From Cytophagales bacterium (GTDB lineage: Bacteria > Bacteroidota > Bacteroidia > Cytophagales > Cyclobacteriaceae): 50,273 nt of DNA. Position numbers and translations under genes: made by a program. The notes under the pieces are model-generated. The model was not told the DNA's origin. It saw nothing but the letters and a program-made list of their open reading frames with translations, and searched no databases. Location of the stretch: the NCBI GenBank assembly GCA_016124425.1, contig WGNT01000011.1, positions 1-50,273 on the forward strand, in the 5' to 3' direction. Positions 36,095-45,250 of this stretch are shown one piece after another. Every line of letters starts with the position of its first letter. Positions within the stretch are counted from its first letter, which is position 1.

Positions 36095-36679
36095 CTATAG
36101 GCTTAGAAAGTTCGTCAATATTTTTTCCCCGACTAAACTGCTTTTTTCGGGATGGGCCTGCATCGCATAATAATTATCTCTATGCAGCAGGGCACTAAAA
36201 TCCAGCATGTAATGTGCCGTGGCAATGGTATATTCTGGATGAATTTCCGCATAAAAGCTGTGCACATAGTAGGCGTAGGCCAATTCATCCAGACCTTCTA
36301 AGAGCGGCGAACGTAGGTTTTCGAGGTTGTTCCAACCTATATGAGGTACCTTGTCGTATGGGGGGAATTTCTTCACCTGTACCGGAAAGATACCCAAACA
36401 CGGCGTGTCGTTCTCTTCAGAATAATCACATAATAGCTGCAAGCCGAGACAGATGCCCAAAAATGGCTGCTTCAATTCTTGAATTAACTGATCAAGTTTT
36501 CGGGTTTTCAGGTATGCCATGGCGGTACTCGCTTCTCCCTGTCCCGGGAAAATAACCTTATCGGCGCTTTTGATAGTTTCCCAGTCGTCTGTCAGCCTGG
36601 CAGTTGCTCCAAGCCTTTCAAGGGCATAAAGGACGGACTGCACATTTCCGGCATTGTATTTTATTACGGCTACATTCAT
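36095..36679 (-). CDS. hisH: Imidazole glycerol phosphate synthase, glutaminase subunit
   Basis: HisH hydrolyses glutamine to feed ammonia to HisF. The nucleophile C77 sits in FLGICLGLQLL. The catalytic H and E are in MQAHPEKSS. The oxyanion-region sequence is FPGQGEAST. The length of 194 residues is normal. It is the first his gene visible here; hisG, hisD, hisC and hisB are not in the window, and a gap of about 300 bp separates hisH from phenylalanine hydroxylase, so the set is split or starts here. Confidence 0.97.
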   Translation of the reverse strand: MNVAVIKYNAGNVQSVLYALERLGATARLTDDWETIKSADKVIFPGQGEASTAMAYLKTRKLDQLIQELKQPFLGICLGLQLLCDYSEENDTPCLGIFPVQVKKFPPYDKVPHIGWNNLENLRSPLLEGLDELAYAYYVHSFYAEIHPEYTIATAHYMLDFSALLHRDNYYAMQAHPEKSSLVGEKILTNFLSL

Positions 36680-36976
36680 TGTTTTTTGTGTTGGAAAAGC
36701 AGCAATCAGCCACGCCTTCTCCCATTCAGGCCGCTAATTTACTGTTTTTCGCCTGTTGACCGAGAGAATTAGCGTTAATTTTCCGATGACAGCGGAATAG
36801 TCAAGGGTTTTGAGGGATGAGGGACAGGGAATAAGGGTAGATCAGTTTGCAGCCTTTCCCGAGGCACCTCCGGTAGATTTCCAAAAACCGAGGTATTGCC
36901 CTACGAACCCCTAAAGTGTTTACTCCACAACTTCAAAGCAATGCCTCTTGACCTCAATACGCCAACCTGAAACCTC
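36680..36976. other. Intergenic region upstream of hisH
   Basis: I find no gene here. I also find no convincing promoter match, no his leader-peptide run of histidine codons and no T-box-like structure. Confidence 0.5.
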
Positions 36977-37783
36977 CTATCCCATAACTTCCAACTCAAT
37001 CTCCAACTGTTTTCTTATTTCCGGGATAGAGTCATAGAGTTGCTCGAAACTATCTATTATAAAATACCTGTCCTGAAACTTGTTTTTCCAGTACGGCGTA
37101 TTCAGGATTATGCGGACGTCGTAATCCATATGCTTGGGTTCGTCGGAGAGACTGAATTTAGTTTCTCCGGCAGAACTGATAATTCCAGCCCCATAAATTC
37201 TGAGGTTACCCTCCTCTCTGATCAGCCCAAACTCTATCGTAAACCAATAAATACGGGATAGTAGATCAATTGCCAGTGGATTATCGATGTAATCCAATGC
37301 AATCCCGGCTAGGTCCTCGAGAAAACCCGTATAAGCGGCATTGGTCAATAACGGCAGGTGAGCAAACGCGTCGTGAAACATATCAGGTTCCTGCAAATAG
37401 TCCAATGCTTCCATCTTACGTAACCAAGTTGACGCAGGAAATCGGCGTTGATGCAACAGACCAAAAAATAGATCGTCCTCAATTAATCCATGTACTACCT
37501 GCACCGACCATCCCGTCAATCTACCCAACCTCAAGTTGACATCTGAAAAATCCGGAATTTGGTCCGCCTTGAAACCTATGGTTTGCAGGCCCTCCAAATA
37601 TGCCTTTGACGCAGTTTTGGGCAGGTACTTGTACTGCCGCTCAAAAAGTAGCTTCCATACCTGTAGGTCTTCTTCCGTGTACTGTTCGGGATGTTGGGTA
37701 AGCTGTGGTAGCCTTAGGTCATTCAGGAGGGTATCAGGAGTTGGTTTGGTCATGATAGGTGTTGGTTTAGCATTTTCTGTCAA
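36977..37783 (-). CDS. phhA: Phenylalanine 4-monooxygenase
   Basis: This pterin-dependent non-haem iron enzyme converts phenylalanine to tyrosine. The iron ligands are visible: H137 and H142 in MFHDAFAHLPLL, and E184 in IYWFTIEFGL. These positions match the short bacterial enzymes closely. Further family segments are LLHQRRFPASTWLR and NAAYTGFLEDLAG. The length of 268 residues is that of the catalytic domain alone, without the regulatory ACT domain. It is alone; no pterin dehydratase gene is adjacent. Confidence 0.93.
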   Translation of the reverse strand: MTENAKPTPIMTKPTPDTLLNDLRLPQLTQHPEQYTEEDLQVWKLLFERQYKYLPKTASKAYLEGLQTIGFKADQIPDFSDVNLRLGRLTGWSVQVVHGLIEDDLFFGLLHQRRFPASTWLRKMEALDYLQEPDMFHDAFAHLPLLTNAAYTGFLEDLAGIALDYIDNPLAIDLLSRIYWFTIEFGLIREEGNLRIYGAGIISSAGETKFSLSDEPKHMDYDVRIILNTPYWKNKFQDRYFIIDSFEQLYDSIPEIRKQLEIELEVMG

Positions 37784-37920
37784 AAGTGAAATAACAGTTT
37801 ATATTTAGAACGTAGGATTTGGGCAAGTGTTATTTGACCACGAAAAATCGTACGAAAACAGGTGACGTTTGAATGGGGCACGCTTTACCAGGTATGACCG
37901 ACCAAAAAGGAACGAAAAAA

Positions 37921-37950
37921 ATACCTGCTCCAGCTTTCCAGAACAGGTAC
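37921..37950 (-). terminator. Rho-independent terminator of the TonB-dependent receptor gene
   Basis: On the minus strand TACCTG (complement of 37944-37949) pairs with CAGGTA (complement of 37922-37927) with further partial pairing inside. A run of seven T follows. It lies about 50 bp beyond the receptor stop. Confidence 0.8.
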
Positions 37951-38000
37951 CGTATGATAACGCGTAGCATAAAACTTCCCAATCCCTTCAATTGTGCGAA

Positions 38001-40472
38001 TCAGAAATCAACCTTATAATAAAATATCGGCAAAAAGCCCAGCTGATAATTGGAGATAATGGATTTTTCAGGATCAGGGTTATCGATTTCGTTGGGTGCC
38101 CAGGTTAAGTTTAAGATATTCTTTGTGTCAAGAATATTGATTAGGTCAAGTGCGATCTCGTGGCCCAGCCTTTTGGTATTTATCCGGTAGTTGATACGCA
38201 AATCCGCCCGGAAGTAGGGGGCAAACTGAAGTGAATTCCGGGTTGCATCTTGAAAGATCACTTCCTGTTCCTGCTGAGTTCTTGCCACATCCACCGGCCC
38301 GTACCTCCTTCCACCCGCTGTGGTGAGGTTGGTACCAATCCCAATTAAGCCCTTTTTTGTCTTAAACTCCTTCGTAGCTAACGCATTGAACGCGTAGTTA
38401 CCGTTAAATTCAGTATCTCGCCATACCCCATCGCTTCCTTGGTACTTCGCTTCAAACAAAGAACCCGTAAAGAGAAACATATATCCTTTACTGTAGTACT
38501 TTTCTAATGTCAACTCCAAACCGTAGTTTTCACCTATCCCCTCATTTACCAATCCAACCTCGGGAAATAGCCTGTCAAAACTAGCTCCGGTATTTAGCAG
38601 CGAAAAGGAGGACTGCCTATTTTCTACAGGAACGTTACTAAGGCGCTGATAGTAGGTTTCCAGTTTCATTCTGACCTGCGATCCAAGTGTCCTATCGTAG
38701 CCAAGGACAAGATGTTTGGACCGAGTGAAATCCATCTCTCGGTTGTGCTGTTGAAAACCTTCCTGAGGCCGTCCACTGTCTGTGAATCGGTAAAAGTACG
38801 TATAGGGAGACTGAATTTGGCTGTGCAGACCCATACCGAAATTGATCCCCTGGTTTTTTGGTAGCCGCCAAGTCAAGCCCGCTCTTGGCTCGATCACGGA
38901 CCAGCTATTAGTCAATGAGAAATATTGGCTGTGTACACCGGCAACAAAGGATAGATCTTCGTTCACTTTGTGCTTCCACTGTACATAGGGCTGAGAAAGC
39001 ACCGCAACATCACCCTCGGTAGTCCAGCGATAGCTCCATGGGGTGGTTTGAAACTGCAGTGAACTGCCCCCCGTACCGGGTAGTATAGTGGCTTGTCTTG
39101 CCGAATCGAGGAAATTAAAGTGGAAGATATCGTTTTGAAGACCGTAATTTATGGTGTTTTTGTTGTCCACTTTTTTGAAAAAACTCACTACTTGCGAATA
39201 TTTATTGGTAGTGAAGTCGTAGCCTAGTATGGGGGGCATGGCTTGGATATCCAAAAACCCGTCAGGCTTTACCGTTCCCACGATGAAGTAATGATCTGCT
39301 GAAACATGCTCCTGGGAGGCCGCTAAGGTTGCTTTCATAAAGGTGTTGTTTTTTAGCACCTTTTCATAAGATACGCCAAGCACCCCCATTCTAGAGCCAA
39401 AATACTGATCCCGATCCTTCTCCCCATAGATATTTCGATCTGCAATGTTTTCTTCAGACACCTTTATAGCGATGTCACTTTGTCCGCCTACCGCAAATAT
39501 GGACAGGTTTCCGTTATTTTTCATCGGGAAGTTAAATTTAAAGGCAACATCTTGGTACTTGGGTATGGCGGTAGTACCTACATCAATTCCCAAGGCAGTA
39601 AACATCTGCAAACTAGAATAGCGATAGCCAACGAGATAGGAAGATTTCTTTTCCCTATTTATTGGTCCTTCCAAGAAGAGTTCGGCACCCATAAAGCCCA
39701 ATTGAAAACTCTTTTCATGATTTTCATTATTTCCCTTTCTGAATTTCAGATCAAAAACACCTGACACTGTATTTCCAAATTCTGCCGGAAATGCTCCCGT
39801 GTAAAAATCGGAGTTCGCCAAAATTTTATTGTTGATGATGTTTACCGGTCCTCCGGCGGTACCGGAAGCCCCAAAGTGGTTGGGATTGGGAATATTGATT
39901 CCTTCCAATTGCCAAAGCACAGAACCAGGGGAATTGCCTCTGATAACGATATCGTTTCTGGAATCATCTGCTCCTTGTACACCGGCAAAGTTAGAGGCCA
40001 TCCGGGCCGGGTCTCCCCTGCTTCCCGCATACCGGTCTGTCTCTTCTACAGTAAACGCCCGCGCACTTACCACTGCCATTTCATTTTGGGCTTCCCCCGA
40101 GCGCGTAGCTCTGACGACAACGTCATCTAACGATACGGCCATTTCCTCCATAGTGACCTCAAGAATGAGTTCCTTTTGGGAGGTGAGAATGAGGTTGCTC
40201 AACACCACATCCTTGTAACCTATAAAACTAAATTTCAGCGTATGCCTGCCCAATGGGACAGCCGTTAATCGAAAGGAACCATCCAAATCAGTTACTGTAC
40301 CTACCAACTTATCCAGGCCCTCATCAGCAAGCAAGACGGTCACTCCGATCAGCGGGTATTTCGCGTCCGTATCAACAACAGAACCTCTAATGGTCTGGGT
40401 CAGGGATTGGGGATAAATCAGCTGTTGGGTAATACAAAGCAACAAAAGGATCGAAAAGGTTTTTTTTGACAT
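38001..40472 (-). CDS. TonB-dependent outer-membrane receptor with carboxypeptidase-like N-terminal domain
   Basis: The preferred start at 40472 gives a clear signal peptide (MSKKTFSILLLLCITQQLI); the frame extends to 40541 with 23 more residues. After the signal comes a CarboxypepD_reg-like domain (IRGSVVDTDAKYPLIGVTVL, GRHTLKFSFIGYKDVVLSN). The plug follows (RMASNFAGVQGADDSRNDIV, VLWQLEGINIPNPNHFG) and then a long beta-barrel ending in phenylalanine (FYYKVDF). Such receptors import siderophores, vitamins or oligosaccharides using TonB energy. No SusD-like partner lies beside it and the barrel is small for SusC, so an iron or cofactor substrate is as likely as a glycan. Confidence 0.9.
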   Translation of the reverse strand: MSKKTFSILLLLCITQQLIYPQSLTQTIRGSVVDTDAKYPLIGVTVLLADEGLDKLVGTVTDLDGSFRLTAVPLGRHTLKFSFIGYKDVVLSNLILTSQKELILEVTMEEMAVSLDDVVVRATRSGEAQNEMAVVSARAFTVEETDRYAGSRGDPARMASNFAGVQGADDSRNDIVIRGNSPGSVLWQLEGINIPNPNHFGASGTAGGPVNIINNKILANSDFYTGAFPAEFGNTVSGVFDLKFRKGNNENHEKSFQLGFMGAELFLEGPINREKKSSYLVGYRYSSLQMFTALGIDVGTTAIPKYQDVAFKFNFPMKNNGNLSIFAVGGQSDIAIKVSEENIADRNIYGEKDRDQYFGSRMGVLGVSYEKVLKNNTFMKATLAASQEHVSADHYFIVGTVKPDGFLDIQAMPPILGYDFTTNKYSQVVSFFKKVDNKNTINYGLQNDIFHFNFLDSARQATILPGTGGSSLQFQTTPWSYRWTTEGDVAVLSQPYVQWKHKVNEDLSFVAGVHSQYFSLTNSWSVIEPRAGLTWRLPKNQGINFGMGLHSQIQSPYTYFYRFTDSGRPQEGFQQHNREMDFTRSKHLVLGYDRTLGSQVRMKLETYYQRLSNVPVENRQSSFSLLNTGASFDRLFPEVGLVNEGIGENYGLELTLEKYYSKGYMFLFTGSLFEAKYQGSDGVWRDTEFNGNYAFNALATKEFKTKKGLIGIGTNLTTAGGRRYGPVDVARTQQEQEVIFQDATRNSLQFAPYFRADLRINYRINTKRLGHEIALDLINILDTKNILNLTWAPNEIDNPDPEKSIISNYQLGFLPIFYYKVDF

Positions 40473-40541
40473 TCCTATAGGGTTTTCTAGTGACACATTT
40501 TGATGTAGATGGCCAATAACACTTCTCAGCGTTCCTTTCAT

Positions 40542-40949
40542 TTAATAATGTTCTGCTATTTATCAATATTAATTAAAAATACTAACAAAAAATACGTTTA
40601 TCAAAAATATTAAATTGATTTTTTAGCTATCCGTATTAAAATCAATAAGAAAGAATTTTTAGTAAAATCTGCTGTGTATCGCCGTAGGTTTAGGTACTAG
40701 TTAGGGAGCTACTAATGGTTCGGAACCGTTACTTTCCACTTATGGAATACCCTAGGCGCAGAAGAATAGTAAAGAAGCCGTGACAATATCATTTCCTTAT
40801 CATAAAAATATTTTATGTATTTCATACTTAATACAAATGAAAATTTATGAAAAAAAATTAAAAACTTTGTGCGTTGGCAGATTTGACACTTTAACGCAAT
40901 GATCGCCAACACTAAAAAGCCTGTTTAAATTTCAACTCATCTATTCCGC
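40542..40949. other. Divergent region between the TonB receptor and dabB
   Basis: These 408 bp contain no gene. A perfect -7 element on the minus strand (TATTTTTG, 40602-40609) lacks a -33 partner. An inverted repeat spans 40614-40646. A small dyad GGTTC-G-GAACC is at 40717-40727. No convincing promoter for dabB was found. Confidence 0.5.
40614..40646. promoter_or_regulatory. Inverted repeat upstream of the TonB receptor gene
   Basis: ATTGATTTT (40614-40622) and AAAATCAAT (40638-40646) are perfectly complementary and 15 bases apart. The pair lies just upstream of the -7 element at 40602-40609, a suitable site for a regulator such as an iron or nutrient repressor. The binding protein is unknown. 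Confidence 0.4.
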
Positions 40950-42602
40950 ATGACAGAAAAAGTTATACTCCTTTGTGCACTTTTATCACCTTTAGCATTT
41001 TTAGCAACATCCATAGGGTCATGGTTCCAACCTGGTTCCAAACCAAAGAGAGTCATCGTACTCAGTAAGATCGCCTCATTCATTAGTATCGTTGTGGTAG
41101 GGGTTTGCAGTGTATATGTGTTCAAATTCGGGCTTACGGAATCCAACAACGTGGGGTTTTTGGAAGTGGGACTCAGTATTCGTCTTGACGCATTAAGCAT
41201 GCTTATGCTTGGAATGATTGCCCTGCTGAGCTTTATAATCATCAAGTTTAGCAATAACTACCTGGACGGAGACAAACGGCAGGGTGCCTTCATCGGCAGA
41301 TTAGCTGCCACCATTGCATCCGTGCAACTGCTTGTTCTTTCCGGCAACATCGGATTGCTGTTCCTTTCCTGGGTGTTTACCAGTGTTTCTCTGCATCGGT
41401 TGCTTATTTTCTACCATGAACGGCCCGGTGCTCAAATTGCTGCAAAGAAAAAATTTATTCTTGCTAGGCTGGGTGATGCCTGTTTGCTGGCTGCACTTGG
41501 ATGTCTTTATTTTCGATTTGAAACGGGAAACCTCGAAGTGATTTTCTCAATGATTAAAAGGTTGCCTGATGGTGCCGGTGGGTTTTTATGGATAGAGTTG
41601 TCAGCGCTTTTTTTGGCATTCGCAGCCATACTAAAATCCGCTCAATTTCCCACACATGGTTGGTTGATCGAAGTAATGGAAACGCCGACCCCGGTATCCG
41701 CCTTACTTCATGCCGGTCTACTGAACGCCGGCCCATTTCTGATAATCCGAATGGCCTATGTAATGGATGCAAGTTTCGTTGCTCCCGTTCTCCTACTGAT
41801 AATTGGAGGAATTACCGCATTATTCGCTTCGGTGGTTTACCTCACACAAACCTCCATCAAAACTGCTTTAGGTTATTCAAGCGTAGGCCATATGGGATTT
41901 AGTTTGATGGTATGCGGACTTGGAATCTATCCTGCTGCGATGTTGCACCTAGTAGCCCACTCTTTTTACAAAGCCCATGCATTCTTATCTTCAGGCAGTG
42001 TGATTGATAAGATACGAACAGCCAAGATAGCCACAAAGGCTCCTGAAATTGGGTTGTTGAGTATTATCTTAGGCATTACGTCGGCCATGCTTTTGTATGG
42101 ATCACTGGCGCTGTTTTGGGGGCTAGACCTAGATAATGATCTACCACTGCTCTTTGTCGGAGCCATAATTGCCATGGGTGTGTCCCGTTTGTTTACCTCG
42201 GCCCTAGCGGCTACGTGGAGCCTTCCCTTGATACTTCGCACGCTCCTTTTGGGCATGATCGTTACCGTTTCATTTTTTGTCTTGGAATCCGGTGCCCATT
42301 ACGTTCTTTATTCTCAAGTACCTGAGGAAACAGCTCTCACGACGTCACAAGGTATCGGTATGGGTATCCTCCTGTTTGGATTTGCGCTGATTGTGCTGTT
42401 ACAAATCATCTCGCCCAGATTTACCCCCACCAATTTTCACCGCGATCTTGCCATTCACATCCGAAATGGGTTTTATGCCAACGCGTGGTTTGATAGATTG
42501 ATTGGGGCATTATTTGTTCTTTCACCCGAAAGTCAGCGGCTGTTGACTTCACCTGTTTCTATTATGCGGAAAAACAACGAACCCAAAAGACCTTTTAAAT
42601 AA
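40950..42602 (+). CDS. dabB: DabB-type proton-conducting subunit (NuoL-like) of inorganic carbon transporter
   Basis: This membrane protein resembles NADH dehydrogenase subunit 5/NuoL and antiporter MrpA-type subunits: FLSWVFTSVSLHRLLIFY, LKSAQFPTHGWLIEVMETPT, PVSALLHAGLLNAGPFLIIR and YSSVGHMGFSLMVC. At 550 residues and with no other complex I genes nearby, it fits DabB, which couples ion movement to bicarbonate/CO2 uptake by DabA. The next gene, 52 bp downstream, is dabA, which makes the assignment firm. Confidence 0.92.
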   Translation: MTEKVILLCALLSPLAFLATSIGSWFQPGSKPKRVIVLSKIASFISIVVVGVCSVYVFKFGLTESNNVGFLEVGLSIRLDALSMLMLGMIALLSFIIIKFSNNYLDGDKRQGAFIGRLAATIASVQLLVLSGNIGLLFLSWVFTSVSLHRLLIFYHERPGAQIAAKKKFILARLGDACLLAALGCLYFRFETGNLEVIFSMIKRLPDGAGGFLWIELSALFLAFAAILKSAQFPTHGWLIEVMETPTPVSALLHAGLLNAGPFLIIRMAYVMDASFVAPVLLLIIGGITALFASVVYLTQTSIKTALGYSSVGHMGFSLMVCGLGIYPAAMLHLVAHSFYKAHAFLSSGSVIDKIRTAKIATKAPEIGLLSIILGITSAMLLYGSLALFWGLDLDNDLPLLFVGAIIAMGVSRLFTSALAATWSLPLILRTLLLGMIVTVSFFVLESGAHYVLYSQVPEETALTTSQGIGMGILLFGFALIVLLQIISPRFTPTNFHRDLAIHIRNGFYANAWFDRLIGALFVLSPESQRLLTSPVSIMRKNNEPKRPFK

Positions 42603-42654
42603 GCTTCACGAAAAGCATTACGAACCTAATAAAACACCACCCGATTCGTTTATT

Positions 42655-45132
42655 ATGGAAAGTCACTTAATCACCCGATCCACCGAAGACACAAGTATTC
42701 AACTGGCGCAGGATATGCGCATGGCCTGTAAAAAAATTGCGCCGCTGTGGCCTCTGGAAAATTTCGTAGCGGTAAACCCATACCTTGGACTTATTGACCA
42801 GCCTTTTGACGTGGCAGCCCAACAGTTGGCCACTGTTGCTGGAATTCAGATGACCTTACCGATAAGTTTTTATAAGGACAAGATCCGAGAGCGAAAAATC
42901 ACGAAGAAAGACCTCCAATTGGCTTTCGCCAAAAGTGAAATGATTGATGTAGACATTGATGCATTCATTAGCGAACTGGGAAGATTAGAGGATGGAGAAC
43001 AAAGTGTTGCCACCATTGCGACGGCAACAGATGTCGCGACCCAAGCGACAAAACAGGATTGGAACCGATTCGTGGTTTCAAGGTTATCCAGTTGGGCTGC
43101 CGCTTATTTTGACAACGGACAAGCGCAGTGGTGTAGCGCGAGCACAGGTGTCGGGCTATTTGAAGCGTGGAAAGCTGAAGCATCAGTTGACATGACACCG
43201 GAAATCAGCGGATTGCGTGGCTTCAAAAAAACGGTAAAAGCATTACCCAATCATCCACTAAAAGCGGCTCAGCAAGCAATTAAATTACTGGACCTTCCAA
43301 AGGAAGGTGTTTCGGTCTTTTTACACCGGCTATTATTACGCGTAGGAGGTTGGTCTGCCTTTGTTGCCAGAATTGATTGGGATAATGCCCTTTACGGGAA
43401 GAAAGGCGACGCGATGATGGAATGGCTGGCGGTATTGATTTGCTGGGAGGCCTGCCTGCTCCAATGCCTTGACAGTCCGGAACTTCGATTTCTTTGGCTT
43501 ACAGCGAAAAAACGACTCTCCGAAGCCGGTGCTGACACTGATATTGGTGAGGAACTGCGCTCCAAGCTCATACTACAGGAAGCCTTTGACATTGCTACCC
43601 AACGCGAACTAATTGGCAACTTTGAAGCTGGAGTAACAAAGCAACCAAAAGAGGTGTCTACGCCAATCGCCCAGGCCGTTTTCTGCATCGATGTACGTTC
43701 AGAGGTTTTTCGAAGAAATCTGGAACAGGTAGATGAACAAATAGAAACCATGGGCTTTGCGGGCTTTTTTGCTTTCCCAATCAATTTCATCCCGATTGCG
43801 CACAATAAAGGAGAGGCCCAATGCCCCGTTCTGATACCGACAGGACCTACTATTTTAGAAAAAATTCCGGACGACCGGGAACACGAGAAGGCTGAGACTG
43901 GGCGTGTATTATCCCATAAAGTAAGGGATATTTGGAAATCATTTAGATCAGGTGCAGTCACTTGTTTTAGCTTTGTTAGTCCGATTGGCCTCTCCTACCT
44001 ACCGAAACTCTTTACTGATTCCTATGGGTTAACAAGACCAGTAGCCCATCCTGAACATGCAGGTCTAAGACAAAGCAAATCAGGTAAAAAGAGCGTTAGC
44101 CTTAACGTGGCTGTTCACGGGGAAGTGCCGGTGGGAATTTCGCTCGAACAGCGCGTTAAGATGGCTAAAAATGCGCTTACAGCTATGTCCGTTACGGACA
44201 ATTTTGCTCCTTTCTTTTTGCTAGTCGGCCATGGGGCTACCACGGTAAACAATCCTCACGCTACGGGACTTGACTGTGGTGCCTGTGGAGGGCACTCTGG
44301 AGAAGCCAATGCCAAAGTAGCAGCCGCCGTGTTGAATGACAAAGATGTACGGAAAAGTCTTGCGAATGAAAAAATAGTCATCCCTGAGGAAACCGTTTTT
44401 CTAGCTTGCTTACATGACACCACCACAGATGAAATACGAATTTTCAATGAAGAAGTGGTTCCGGATACGCACACGGCGAAACTAAGTACCCTCAAAAAAT
44501 CCTTAGCCAAAGCGTCAAAAGCAGCACGTGCTGAAAGGGCCCTTAGGATGTGCGTGGGCCGAAATATCGACGCATCGATAATTGGGCGAAGCAAAGATTG
44601 GTCTCAAGTTCGCCCAGAGTGGGGTCTCGCCGGATGTTCTGCGTTTGTAGTAGCACCAAGAGGACGCACTCAGCATCTAAATTTGGGTGGGAAGGCGTTT
44701 TTGCATTCCTACGAATGGAAAAAAGATTCCGGATTTTCAGTCCTTGAGTTGATCATGACAGCTCCAATGGTAGTGACAAGTTGGATAAATCTTCAGTACT
44801 ATGGTTCAACGGTAGACAACACCCATTTTGGCTCTGGAAATAAAACGCTTCATAACGTGACTGCGGGAGTCGGCGTGCTCGAAGGCTACAGCGGAGACCT
44901 GAGGGTCGGTCTGCCCATGCAGTCTGTACACGACGGTGAAAAGTACCAGCATGAACCTGCACGTTTAAATGTAGTCATTGAAGCACCTATTGAGGCTATG
45001 AACAGCATTTTGGAAAAACACCCAAGTGTGCGAAGCCTTTGTGATAATGGATGGATTAACCTCCTCTGCATGGATGAAAATGGTTTGGTTACGTTCCGGT
45101 ATACAAAAGACCTTCATTGGGAAAAAATCTAA
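42655..45132 (+). CDS. dabA: DabA inorganic carbon transporter subunit (DUF2309/UPF0753)
   Basis: DabA is a cytoplasmic, membrane-associated beta-carbonic-anhydrase-like protein that, with DabB, accumulates dissolved inorganic carbon. The zinc-site residues match the family: C344 and D346 in AVFCIDVRSEVF, H526 in LLVGHGATT, and C541 in GLDCGACGGHSGE. The conserved N-terminal segment PLWPLENFVAVNPYLGL is present. The length of 825 residues is normal. In heterotrophs it probably supplies bicarbonate for carboxylases at low CO2. A hairpin follows the stop. Confidence 0.96.
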   Translation: MESHLITRSTEDTSIQLAQDMRMACKKIAPLWPLENFVAVNPYLGLIDQPFDVAAQQLATVAGIQMTLPISFYKDKIRERKITKKDLQLAFAKSEMIDVDIDAFISELGRLEDGEQSVATIATATDVATQATKQDWNRFVVSRLSSWAAAYFDNGQAQWCSASTGVGLFEAWKAEASVDMTPEISGLRGFKKTVKALPNHPLKAAQQAIKLLDLPKEGVSVFLHRLLLRVGGWSAFVARIDWDNALYGKKGDAMMEWLAVLICWEACLLQCLDSPELRFLWLTAKKRLSEAGADTDIGEELRSKLILQEAFDIATQRELIGNFEAGVTKQPKEVSTPIAQAVFCIDVRSEVFRRNLEQVDEQIETMGFAGFFAFPINFIPIAHNKGEAQCPVLIPTGPTILEKIPDDREHEKAETGRVLSHKVRDIWKSFRSGAVTCFSFVSPIGLSYLPKLFTDSYGLTRPVAHPEHAGLRQSKSGKKSVSLNVAVHGEVPVGISLEQRVKMAKNALTAMSVTDNFAPFFLLVGHGATTVNNPHATGLDCGACGGHSGEANAKVAAAVLNDKDVRKSLANEKIVIPEETVFLACLHDTTTDEIRIFNEEVVPDTHTAKLSTLKKSLAKASKAARAERALRMCVGRNIDASIIGRSKDWSQVRPEWGLAGCSAFVVAPRGRTQHLNLGGKAFLHSYEWKKDSGFSVLELIMTAPMVVTSWINLQYYGSTVDNTHFGSGNKTLHNVTAGVGVLEGYSGDLRVGLPMQSVHDGEKYQHEPARLNVVIEAPIEAMNSILEKHPSVRSLCDNGWINLLCMDENGLVTFRYTKDLHWEKI

Positions 45133-45173
45133 TGTTGCCCTTTTTGGCACCTCTACCATTTAGGGTACTATCC

Positions 45174-45206
45174 AACACCTCCACCCTGTGTAGCATGGAG
45201 GGTGTC
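45174..45206. terminator. Hairpin between convergent dabA and the aerolysin-like gene
   Basis: ACACCTCCA (45175-45183) pairs with TGGAGGGTGT (45196-45205) with one bulged G and a 12-base loop. The stem is about 40 bp after dabA and followed by CATTT. It could serve both convergent genes. Confidence 0.5.
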
Positions 45207-45250
45207 ATTTAGCCATTAGCCCTTTTGATGATGAGCATCGAGAAGGGTAT

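Noticed and set aside
40714-40730. Small dyad AAtGGTTC-G-GAACCgTT resembling a tRNA T-arm (GGTTCGGAACC)
   Set aside because: No acceptor stem or anticodon arm can be placed around it; it is at most a minor inverted repeat.
40950-42602. Reading the NuoL-like gene as part of respiratory complex I or an Mrp antiporter
   Set aside because: No other complex I or Mrp subunit genes are adjacent, while dabA follows directly; the DabB assignment explains the context better.
43392-43961. 189-codon open frame antisense to dabA
   Set aside because: It mirrors the conserved DabA active-site region and shows the serine-rich composition typical of antisense frames.
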